Shown here piece by piece: positions 55,312 to 64,000 of a DNA stretch of 64,000 bases. A program made the position numbers and the translations under genes. Every line of letters begins with the position of its first letter. The first letter of the stretch is position 1. Source of the stretch: Rotaria macrura (taxonomy: Eukaryota; Rotifera; Eurotatoria; Philodinida; Philodinidae). The DNA is taken from the NCBI GenBank assembly GCA_900239685.1, contig OENT01000239.1, positions 1 to 64,000 on the forward strand, read 5' to 3'. The notes beneath the pieces are model-generated. The model saw only the letters and a list, made by a program, of their open reading frames with translations, was not told the DNA's origin and made no database searches.

Positions 55312-55400
55312 AGTAGGGTATCAGAGGGTGTGGGTATAGGGTATGGGTGTCGATGTGCGTGTGGGTATCGTTGTTGATCAAAAAAAAGGTCCCCACCCAC
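55312..55400. repeat. Degenerate telomere-like TGTGGG sequence
   Basis: The plus strand carries GGGTGTGGGTATAGGGTATG and, shortly after, GTGCGTGTGGGTATCG; the facing strand shows CCCCACCCACACC near 55391. TGTGGG is the telomere unit reported for bdelloid rotifers. The copies are imperfect and few, so this could be an interstitial telomere scar or only a GT-rich low-complexity patch. Confidence 0.35.
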
Positions 55401-55684
55401 ACCAACATCCAATTCACACTTTGAACAAGAATCGAAAATTGAAAAAGCGTATGCCGACATAAACCTCCGGTGCAGTCGCTTTCACTCAAAGTCAGTCCCA
55501 TGTTCCAGTCAACTAATTTTGTTGTAAATGAAAGCTCACCTATCATAAAACGACTTGATCATTGATCTGCAGTGTGAGATCTTGTTCAATTATAAACGGC
55601 ATTCTTCTCCACTATTGGCAATACAGAGTGTAAAAAGAATAAAAATGAATAAATGTAAAATGCATCGAAATATGAAATCCAATT

Positions 55685-56044
55685 CCCAGGTGAATGAATC
55701 CTATACCGAATCCGATCGGATCCTACGATCCGATGAAATCTTATGGGAATCCGGGTTGTGGAAACAGTAACGGATCCGACGGAAGAAACCTATTTTCTTA
55801 TTTGTGTACGAATTAGCATTTAAACCCAACAGTAGAGGCCTGTCTGATCACACGATGAAATCCAATCGGATTCCGATAGTAGGATTCGATAAAATCCAAC
55901 ACTAGGGATCCGAATCAGGAATCGCAACCAGGAATCCGATAGGATTTCGTCGGATAAGAGAAACTCCGATAGAAACATGATCGGATGCCTGTCGGATCCC
56001 TGTCGGATCCGATCGGATCCAATGGTCGGAATGATTCTCCTGGG
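55685..56044. mobile_element. Palindrome-rich element E3 with CCCAGG/CCTGGG ends
   Basis: A 360-bp unit starting CCCAGGTGAATGAATCC and ending GGAATGATTCTCCTGGG, so the terminal inverted repeats match over about 16 bp with mismatches. Both arms are filled with variants of GGATCCGATCGGATCC (near 55711, near 56007-56022 and many partial copies), while a central stretch at about 55795-55845 is free of them. No coding capacity and no clear target duplication. Its right end is close to that of the element at 57838-58252 (both read ATCATTCCG about 9 bases in from the CCCAGG). Confidence 0.65.
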
Positions 56045-57837
56045 TTGAACAATTTGAACATCATCTGAATATAAAATAAATTGAAACAACGCCAGCATCA
56101 ATTTATTCAGTTGATGCAATGATTTTGAATTTTCTCTTCAATAAAATAACTTTTCAACGTTTCCTTCATTTTCGAAGTGGTCGAAATTAATTTCTGTTTA
56201 TTTTTAAAAACCAGAACAAGAAAACTTTGTGAAAATGTGTATGATATAATCACTTCTGTGAAAAATTCTTTCTTATTCTTTCACAGATGACAGAATTTAT
56301 TCGATCAAATCTTAACTATAGATTTCGAATAACATCTTTTCACTTTGAATTTTAAGGGGGGAGGGGGATACCCCCCCCCCCCACTAAAAATACCCTAGAA
56401 ATTTGCCAGTTTGTAGAGCTCAGCCCCAAGTATCTATGGTTAAAATATTTCGCGGGTTGGATGCTCTTTGTTTGAGTTATAAAAATTTCAAAAATCGGAA
56501 AAACCGCATTTTCCAGCTATTTTGGGGTCAACTAAAAAAGTAGTTCTTACCGAGTCCAGTTCTCTTATAAAGCCTTGGAAAAAAATGATGTCACTCTAAA
56601 CTTGTTCATGAAAGTCCCCTTTATAGGATGACTAGCTTTTTTTCCGAAAAAAAATCTTTTCCTAGGGTGGGGGTGGTTCAAAAAGTGACTCAAGTGGAAC
56701 CCAAAAACTGTGAAAAAAAGTGTTCGACAAAACTTTAAATTGTGCATGTTAGCATCATTAGTCTTCAATGAAACTTTATGTACAAGTGAGCAACTAGAAG
56801 GTATATTATCACCAAATTACAAGCTTCTACCAAGTTCTGTTCAAGAACTCGCCAATACCATATAGTCTAAATGCACTAAAATGTCTATTTCAATAGGAAT
56901 TTATCCAGTATTTTTGAAATAACATTTGATAGGAACATCGTAGCGAGCTGCGGTTTTCACCAATCGAATGACAAAACTCAGTTTTGTCTCCGTATGTCAA
57001 AATCTGATTGGTCACTCACTGACAAATCAGGGAATTTTTTCTCGAAAATTTCAACGATTCATTCTCAAACCCTGTTACATTGAATTTTGACTTGTGATGT
57101 GATGAATAAGTAGAAACTGAGTTTTTCTTGTGTGATTTCTAGAAAAAACATTTAGTATTCTATCAAGTCATCGACAATCTTTTCTCATTTTCAAATGAAT
57201 CACTTAAAAAATTCGTTAATAAAGCACAAAATAAAAGACAAATGATCATCGAACGAGATAAACCAGAAATTGAAATGCTTTGTTTTTAGTTTTGTATTGT
57301 GTAAAGATAAAACATCAGCAGACGTTGAGCATCGAATTCGACATAATTAATTGGAAATATCGACTTTTCTGATGAACCTCAAGGGTTGAACACAGCTTTT
57401 TGGTAAAAAATGTCACAAAAGTTAAATACCTCGACAGAAGTAGCCTAGAAGAACGAACTGTTTGCACAATATTCATAACTCATTAGAGCCTACACGTAAG
57501 GCATGTCCTCTCGATTCAAAAGCCATGTGCAACTGGATATTGCTAATGGTACACACTTTGAAACAGTTGGGAGAAGGAAACACAACATTTGTCCTTTAAA
57601 CTGATAATGACAATCTTCAACGAAAATGTATGTGAGTTCCACAAAAGTGAATCCACAGCACTTGCCAAAACATTCTACTGTATGGACTTAAGTAATCATT
57701 CATTTAATATTTTGAATTTTTCATTATTTAAATGTTTTCAGATTATAATGACATATGTTGTCCATCAAATCCAGTACATTCGTTTCGCATATCAGTCATG
57801 TTCGGAGAAGTGTGCATGAAATTCGTCACATGACCTC
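56045..57837. other. Non-coding, probably repeat-derived region
   Basis: A G/C homopolymer patch (GGGGGGAGGGGG, then 13 C) sits at 56356-56382. The following 800 bp has blocks of G-rich words and near-palindromes such as GACAAAACTCAGTTTTGTC near 56971. No protein is supported; the frame at 57589-57819 is not recognised. Composition differs from ordinary intergenic DNA here, suggesting repeat origin. Confidence 0.4.
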
Positions 57838-58252
57838 CCCAGGTCAAACAAAACGACCGTAAACGGTATAAAACGGCGAAAACCGGTGCTATTACGGGCG
57901 GTAATCCGTCAGCCCGTTTTATGATCGGCCGTTTAGTGCTGTAAACGATCATCGTTTTTACAGGAAACGGTCATCATTTTTCGCCGTTTGTTAGCCGTAA
58001 AACGGTACTCCGAAAGTAATGCGAGAAGCAATATTGTATAATATTGCACGATATTGTACGGAGGTCGTTTTTCGGAATACCGTTTTACGGCTAACATACG
58101 GCGAAAAACGATGACCGTTTCTTGTAAAAACGATGATCGCTTAGTGCACTAAACGGCGGATCATAAAACGGGCTGACGGATTACCGCCCGTAATAGCACC
58201 GGTTTTCGCTGTTTAAGACGCCGTTACGAACATCCGGAATGATCGACCTGGG
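57838..58252. mobile_element. Long-hairpin palindromic element E2 with CCCAGGTC/GACCTGGG ends
   Basis: A 415-bp unit with perfect 8-bp ends CCCAGGTC...GACCTGGG. The two arms (about 57838-58005 and 58075-58252) are inverted copies, about 90% identical from GCGAAAACCGGTGCTATTAC onward, around a 70-bp loop rich in ATATTGTA. The arms are themselves made of variants of TAAACGGC, CGTTTTACGG and ACGATCATCGTTTT. It encodes no protein. The structure is that of a foldback or MITE-like element; no target duplication is clear. Confidence 0.75.
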
Positions 58253-58739
58253 TCTTTGTAGTTGAGTCCAGCATCGAATATAATCTAAGTAGCAAGAGTT
58301 TGATCATTTGTTTTTGATTTAAAAATAAATCACATCCTTTTTTCAGTAATTAATTCGTACTTTTGGAAAAACGAAAAGTAATCTACTGGTCGCTCTTAAA
58401 GAGAAATCAATTTTATGTGAAACAAGTATGAACATCAATGAAATTCTTTTCAAATTTTTAGTCATTGTTCGGTTTCGCGTTTAGTTCGGTATAGTATTAG
58501 AATTTATAGAGGTAGAAGGTAAAGCTGTTTTTGAAAAACGCGAATCATTCAACATATATAGGACTTCAATCGCCATCAACATCTTGAACGAAAAACAAAT
58601 AATTTTTTTACAGTCGTCAGCACTGAAGAATCACCTAAGTCGAGAGAACAGTCACTCAGCATTTTTAAAAATTCAGAAATTTTAGCACCCGGCACCGATC
58701 AACTCATCGGCTTACAAATTTAGTAGGGGGATGGGGAGG

Positions 58740-58920
58740 GGTACCATAAAAAAACAAACGACTTTCTAAACGATCGCGTACGATCATTTACAATGGTCGT
58801 GTACACGTGGTACTTTTTTGTGTTTGACACGACGAGTGACAGTCGTAATTCTGACGTTAAGTAATACGACGACATACGGTAGTGCACGATCACTTATGAA
58901 GTTGTATATGGCCTTTTACG
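58740..58920. repeat. CG-motif palindromic patch
   Basis: Short CG-centred palindromes cluster here (CGATCGCGTACGATC, GGTCGTGTACACGTGGTAC, CGACGACATACGG), much like the cores of the CCCAGG elements, but without their termini. It may be a worn or truncated relative of the element 500 bp upstream. Confidence 0.3.
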
Positions 58921-59315
58921 GATGTCGTTATGTTGGTCCTGGAAATATTGCGAAGAAAGGTGATGCCGCAAAATGCTTATATCAGATAAGAGTAGTTCTT
59001 TTAGCACGCAGAAAATGACTACTAGACACACACTCACACATTTCTAATATAAGGAAAGAAAAATGAGTATAAATACAGTATCACATATAATCATCGACCT
59101 GTAAAATAATTCTCTCAATCATCCGTTTGTTTCTATTTTATGATGCAGAGCTGAATTCGTGTCAACAAGAAATAATGTTTCTCTTAATTGTAATATTCTT
59201 AATGAGTACATTTGTCATCTGAGTTACTCGATCTTGATGTATATACGTATAGAGATTTTTCAAGTTTCAAGGCAAGAGATCTTTACGATTTAGTCACAAA
59301 CCGCAATGTGCTCTT

Positions 59316-62300
59316 CTATTTTCGTTTACATATCAGTTTATGATCATATAATTTCCAGTCCATTGTCTGGCACTCTTTTGAACAGTAACGTGCTCGTTTA
59401 CATTGACTGCAAGCATGCAATGCATTTGGTTCACCACAACATCGACACATGTTTATCACTCGTTCTGATTCGTTTTGGAATATAATGGATGAAAAATCAT
59501 CGACACGAATGAAAGGCTTTCCATCATTGGCGCCTATTCGCAAATATGGATTTATAATATGCATTCTAGTTCCAATTGTAAATACTTGATTGATTAAATA
59601 TTTTCCTTTCGTTTCATCAAAGTCATAAACAACCATATGATCACAATCATGATTTTCATCTTCAACTACAAGGTGAATGGATGGTCTCCAAGTAAGAGCT
59701 TCATCAATAATTGTTACAAAAAGAACATATCCAGTATAAACATGATCTTTTGTTGGGTTTATTTCTTTCAGTGAAATCGATTTCAAACCAATGAGTGACT
59801 TGGCTTTTGACTGTTTAACACGAGGATTTTGGGTCATAACAAGAGACTTATAAGTGTTTTTGTTTGCTGATATTAAGCCTGTCCATTGCCGATGTCTTTT
59901 AAATATGTCGATTCGATGAGGATCGGTAAGACGCGATCGATGATCAAAAACGGAAGCTGACAACGTATTTGGCAAACTTTCATCATCAAATGCAGATTTA
60001 AGAGCCATTTTTTTATCAGATATATAAGGCAAAAAGCATGGTAACTGTATCTTTTCTGCATCGTTGCCCTGTTGATATAATGCCTTAGCTAAACTTTTTG
60101 AGTTATCGTCTTCACTGCATGTTAAATAATAGTCAGCCATTGCATAATATGATTCGGGTACTTTGCAATGGTCCTTAGGTGCGACCGCCAGAAATTCTTG
60201 AAATGCTTGGATTACTTCATTTATTTCTTTTCCAATCATAATGAATATAGAAGCTTTTACAAATAAAAGTTCAGAGTAATTTGGATCAATCTTCAGACCG
60301 ATATAGACATCTTTTAAACCATCGTCAAAGTGGCCTAGCATACAGTTTATGCCAGCACTGAATTCAAGGAAAAAAAGTGACTTCGGATACTTTTGTTTAC
60401 TTGAATCAAGATATTGAAGATTTAATTTTGGAGAATCCATGTGCAACACAATATAACAAATTCGAACATCTTCGTCTAACTGTGAATTATCACTAATTGA
60501 ATCGTAGTAGCAACGTTGGAACATGCGATCAATAATTTTTGTAATGCTTTGGTTCAGTTCTTTACTCGAAATTTCAGCGACGATATGCTCGAGACGACAA
60601 CATTGTGCAAACTCGTGTATTAATATAGCCTCTTGCTCGTTTCCTAATGGTTCTGGTTGCTTAAGTATTTCTAATGCCACATGCAAATGTTGAAGAGCCT
60701 TGCACATTTTTTCAGCTGTCAGCGAACCGCGTCTTGCATGCTCATTCAACATATTCAAATTATAAACGTCCGAATCGTTCGAATGACTCATAGATAGTTT
60801 TATTGCGTTCACAATATCGGAAAAGTTTCTTATTTTCTCCATCATTTGTGATGCATCAGACAGACAGTTTCCCAGCATTTGTTGTTTTTTATGTAGAAGG
60901 GATTCAAAATCACTTCGTTTAGACTGAGCAAAGAGATTGCCTGCGTCACATGCTCGATCAAACCAAATTTGTGCCATTTCAAGATCATCCATCTCCAATA
61001 AATGCGAGGCTAAATTCATCATGGCCTTTGGATCACCTCTTCTGGCTGATAATTCGAATAATTGTTTCGCTTTTTGCATATCTTTTTCAACACCGGTTCC
61101 ATTTAGATACATTAAACCTAAATTATTGGCTGCCTCAGCACTCCCATGATCACTAGCACGTTGATACCATTGTGCAGCTAGCGAAAAATTCTTCGAAACA
61201 AAGACACCCTCCGCATGGAGAAGTCCTAGAGAATGTTCGGATTCAGCAACGCCAATATTTGGAAGATCATTGGATTTGGGATGTAATGGCGATTGTGCAG
61301 CTGCTCGTTCATAAAGCTTTATGGCTAAATTAGGATCTTTTCTTACGCCCAAGCCACGCTCAGTCAGTCGAGCCAAATTGTATAAGCCTTCAGCACTGCT
61401 CTGATTGGCTGCTTTAGCAAAGTATTTAGCAGCTTGTTCATAGTCTTGTTTGATATCAATGTCGCCATGCTCGTACTTATGTCCTTTGACGACATCAGCT
61501 CCAGTTGGATCTACTTGCTCAAGCAACCTGTGCATCAAACGTACTTGATGTGAATCAATACCAAACTTTTGTTTCATTTCATTTAAATGTTCTACGTAGG
61601 TTCTTGGTTGACCTCTCGGATCAAGATGATCATGTCGTAAGTGCTGACATAGCATCTGTTGACTGTCCTTGAGTGCCGTCTGTATTTTTGTGTTATTTAG
61701 ATCAAGGGATAATGCTCGTTCAAATGAACTAATAGCTTTTGTGTGTTCACTTAAAGCTGAATAAGCTTTACCGACACGAAAATGTCCTTGCCATGATGTT
61801 GATGAAAGCATTCGAGCATGTTTAGCATCACGCAGTGCATGATATCGCTGATCTGTTGCATCTTCATTATTAAATGCATGTGATTGGCTAAATTGTTGGT
61901 CATACAAGGCAAGACGACTCGCTGACATATTAGAATAGACAATAGCGCGATAATAATTGGAAATATCTGTTATGCATGCTGCTTTCGTAAATAGCGTTAT
62001 AGCATCAGAAAAGTTATGCTCCTTATGAGCTTGTGTTCCTAAAGAATTTAGGCGCAATATTTCAGACATGTTTGGTTCGCTAATTGATGGTACAGGTTGA
62101 TCAAATATACTGTCACTTTTCAGTTTATCTAATTCCTCACGAACTTCACCGAATTCAATAAGAATTGTTACTAATTTGACCCAAAGCTGATCGAACTCGT
62201 TGTTCTCAATATTTTTTGATGCATGATGAGCTAACGTGTTACGAATTTCTCTTAATTCAGTCAACAATTGATCTTCATTGTCGAGCTGTTGTATTTGGGC

Positions 62301-62603
62301 TTTATTAAGAGTTTTTGGTCGATCAGTATTTAATAAAAGAGCTGTTAGCGTCGTTAAATCCCACTCATTTGAATCTCCGTCGCGAATTAATCTTTCTTGG
62401 ACTGCTGTTAAATTTAACTTTTTATTTTTCCGAACTGTATTGTTCAAATAACTCCTTCCACATTTCGATGAATCATTCCATCTTTGACCGCCAGTAAATA
62501 AAAAAAAGCGGTTTTTAAACATTTTGCGAAGAATGGTGTATGAGCGAGCTAATAAAAGGTCTAATTTAAAATAATTACGAACGTTAGTCGGTGTATGATC
62601 CAT
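59316..62603 (-). CDS. HEPN-TPR-Sel1-MYND protein, intronless
   Basis: A single exon of 1095 residues. The frame stays open to 62735, but I place the start at 62603 because of its strong context (CACCATGG) and because the HEPN homology begins just after it. Order: a DZIP3-type HEPN domain (about 1-160; NYFKLDLLLARSYTILRKMF, WDLTTLTALLLN) with an intact R-x4-H motif RNTLAH at about 121-126, the RNase signature of active HEPN proteins; TPR units (about 185-335); four to five Sel1-like repeats (about 380-580; GLYNLARLTERGLGVRKDPN, ANNLGLMYLNGTGVEKD); a further helical-repeat region; and a C-terminal MYND zinc finger (1053-1095; CRCCGEPNALHACSQCKRAR, then CSKEC, H-x3-C). In known families HEPN cuts or binds RNA and TPR, Sel1 and MYND mediate protein contacts. 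The cellular role is unknown; an RNA-linked regulator or stress or defence factor is inference. Absence of introns is unlike the other long genes here. Confidence 0.85.
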   Translation of the reverse strand: MDHTPTNVRNYFKLDLLLARSYTILRKMFKNRFFLFTGGQRWNDSSKCGRSYLNNTVRKNKKLNLTAVQERLIRDGDSNEWDLTTLTALLLNTDRPKTLNKAQIQQLDNEDQLLTELREIRNTLAHHASKNIENNEFDQLWVKLVTILIEFGEVREELDKLKSDSIFDQPVPSISEPNMSEILRLNSLGTQAHKEHNFSDAITLFTKAACITDISNYYRAIVYSNMSASRLALYDQQFSQSHAFNNEDATDQRYHALRDAKHARMLSSTSWQGHFRVGKAYSALSEHTKAISSFERALSLDLNNTKIQTALKDSQQMLCQHLRHDHLDPRGQPRTYVEHLNEMKQKFGIDSHQVRLMHRLLEQVDPTGADVVKGHKYEHGDIDIKQDYEQAAKYFAKAANQSSAEGLYNLARLTERGLGVRKDPNLAIKLYERAAAQSPLHPKSNDLPNIGVAESEHSLGLLHAEGVFVSKNFSLAAQWYQRASDHGSAEAANNLGLMYLNGTGVEKDMQKAKQLFELSARRGDPKAMMNLASHLLEMDDLEMAQIWFDRACDAGNLFAQSKRSDFESLLHKKQQMLGNCLSDASQMMEKIRNFSDIVNAIKLSMSHSNDSDVYNLNMLNEHARRGSLTAEKMCKALQHLHVALEILKQPEPLGNEQEAILIHEFAQCCRLEHIVAEISSKELNQSITKIIDRMFQRCYYDSISDNSQLDEDVRICYIVLHMDSPKLNLQYLDSSKQKYPKSLFFLEFSAGINCMLGHFDDGLKDVYIGLKIDPNYSELLFVKASIFIMIGKEINEVIQAFQEFLAVAPKDHCKVPESYYAMADYYLTCSEDDNSKSLAKALYQQGNDAEKIQLPCFLPYISDKKMALKSAFDDESLPNTLSASVFDHRSRLTDPHRIDIFKRHRQWTGLISANKNTYKSLVMTQNPRVKQSKAKSLIGLKSISLKEINPTKDHVYTGYVLFVTIIDEALTWRPSIHLVVEDENHDCDHMVVYDFDETKGKYLINQVFTIGTRMHIINPYLRIGANDGKPFIRVDDFSSIIFQNESERVINMCRCCGEPNALHACSQCKRARYCSKECQTMDWKLYDHKLICKRK

Positions 62604-64000
62604 GGTGATGCAAATTCTGTGAAAATAATAAAAATCTTCTCGATACTTTTTCAGTATTGATCGAATTTTGAGATAATTTACCCTTTTCAAAGTTGAAATC
62701 CCCCACTCTGTGATATGCAAGTAAAGCGTTGCCAAAAACTAGGTTCTGTCAATACAAGAATGTTTTCGAAAAATACAAAAACTTAACGACACATATTTGA
62801 GTAGATTTTTTTTCCTATTACCAATTCAGACGGACGGAAGAAAAAAAATAAGCTATAGTAAAAACACGCTCCTTGATATGAATGATGGATATTTTTTTCT
62901 ATTCCGTTTATTGTTTACAGCACGTTTTTTCTTTCTTGTTGGAGACAGAATTTTTTCATGCGTAGAGTAAGCAAAACGAAAAAAGCAAAGGTTACTTTAT
63001 CAAAAATATCTGTTTCTCACACTTATATCTTTTGATCATTTGTTTTGCTTGAATTAGCAAACCACGCTCAATTATTAATATTTAATGCATATTTATAACG
63101 TACCAGAGATCTGCGAGTCAATCAAAAAAGTGACTCGTCACCGCCTCGCCTCGCCTCGCCTATAGTTTATAATAAAATAGTTATTTTTAGGTAGTTTTTC
63201 AATCACCCATAAAAATCACTATCTTTTTATTTTATACAATCAAATAAAGAACATTTTATACATTTAAATAAGTTAAAAGAACAAAAATATTAATGATAAT
63301 CAAATAAATAAAGATCGTTCATTTTTTTACTGAGCGTATAAACAGTGCTCTGAGAACTGTGTCAGTGCAATAGCTGGACTAGACTGAATAATTAAATATA
63401 CGTGTATCCAGAGTGTGCTAAAGGTCATCGAGCAAAAAGAAAACAGTATAGGCGCACAGGGTTATGATCAAATGAACTCATTTTTTTTCTAATGGTAGAG
63501 ATGCTTCAAAATTTTTATTCATCAGTAAAAGGTTTAATAACATCAATTAGACTTATTATCGCTAATTTAAAAGATCAAAATTCACATTTATATGCGAAAG
63601 ATAAACAATAAATTTGGGGTTTCTATAATCGGATGCAAATTCCCCTGTTCTTAGATTTTCAAAATCATGTAATAATTTATTTGAATCCTTGAGTTTTCTG
63701 TATTTTATCTAACTTCGCAAATTCCTCTAAAAACTGTTTGCACTGAAAAGATCTGAAAACACTAGTGACTTTAGTTGAAGTTTGGTGAAGTACTCCTCTG
63801 GATAGTGAACAAATTAGCAACGCTATTCGAGAATTTACTGAAGAATCATATGTTTAGAGGTCTTATTTGCTGATCATTTTGGTTAACAGATGTTCCATGT
63901 TCATCCAAAAAAGGTGTTCCCCGAGTCAATATACTGGAGAACGGTAAATAGTGCTAGTCAAGCATACGATATCTTCTAGTACTTTGACTCAGATACCATT
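62604..64000. other. Upstream flank of the HEPN gene
   Basis: About 1.4 kb without a supported gene. A short (CGCCT)n pentamer run lies at 63141-63161. Promoter elements could not be identified with confidence. Confidence 0.5.
63141..63161. repeat. (CGCCT)n short tandem repeat
   Basis: Four tandem CGCCT-type units, GC-rich in an AT-rich setting, about 540 bp upstream of the HEPN gene start. Confidence 0.85.

Noticed and set aside
62604-62735. 44-residue N-terminal extension of the HEPN protein
   Set aside because: The frame is open, but the ATG at 62603 has the better start context and the domain homology starts right after it.

Overview
The window looks like nuclear DNA of a small metazoan, most likely a bdelloid rotifer. 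The grounds are AT-rich DNA, typically metazoan genes (ephrin, PDZ-LIM, Dispatched-like, PP2A scaffold), many introns of 50-75 bp, a Penelope-like retroelement fragment whose reverse-transcriptase tail resembles the Athena elements of bdelloids, and a short tract of degenerate TGTGGG, the bdelloid telomere unit. The species assignment is inference. Exon coordinates were worked out by hand from GT/AG borders and reading-phase agreement; no transcript or database was available.

Layout. 1-900: inverted duplication of a Penelope-like retroelement fragment. 981-1266: palindrome-rich element with CCCAGG/CCTGGG ends. 1.4-5.2 kb: degenerate CGA-motif DNA, a two-exon coding fragment and a decayed coding patch. 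5232-13147 (minus): a 14-exon Dispatched-like RND transporter gene whose last exon carries a one-base frameshift. 13.1-23.8 kb: a gene-poor gap with one Tc1/mariner-like MITE (21526-22236). 23791-27436 (plus): a complete PP2A A-subunit gene, 12 exons, 591 aa. 27.4-33.5 kb: gene-poor. 33547-35811 (plus): PDZ-ZM-LIM3 protein of the ALP/Enigma/ZASP family, 11 exons, 462 aa. 36351-39113 (plus): a disordered protein with an RVSF PP1-docking motif, 2 exons, 524 aa. 41664-42535 (minus): a single-pass membrane protein with a Cys-rich tail. 47380-47838 (minus): a three-exon, 107-codon PH-like reading frame. 50444-53069 (plus): a complete GPI-anchored ephrin, 5 exons, 287 aa. 53.7-58.3 kb: a transposon graveyard with a LINE 3' end, a DNA-transposon-like relic, telomere-like sequence and two more CCCAGG/CCTGGG palindromic elements. 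59316-62603 (minus): an intronless 1095-aa HEPN-TPR-Sel1-MYND protein.

The genes do not form an operon or a single pathway. They are ordinary animal signalling and cytoskeletal genes separated by large non-coding gaps. The PDZ-LIM gene and the RVSF gene are neighbours on the same strand; the second ends in a class II PDZ-ligand-like tail, so a functional link is possible but unproven.

The most original signals are (a) three elements (981-1266, 55685-56044, 57838-58252) that share related termini beginning CCCAGG but have different cores built of short CG-centred palindromes, and (b) the intronless protein joining a DZIP3-type HEPN domain (intact R-x4-H motif) to TPR, Sel1 and MYND modules.
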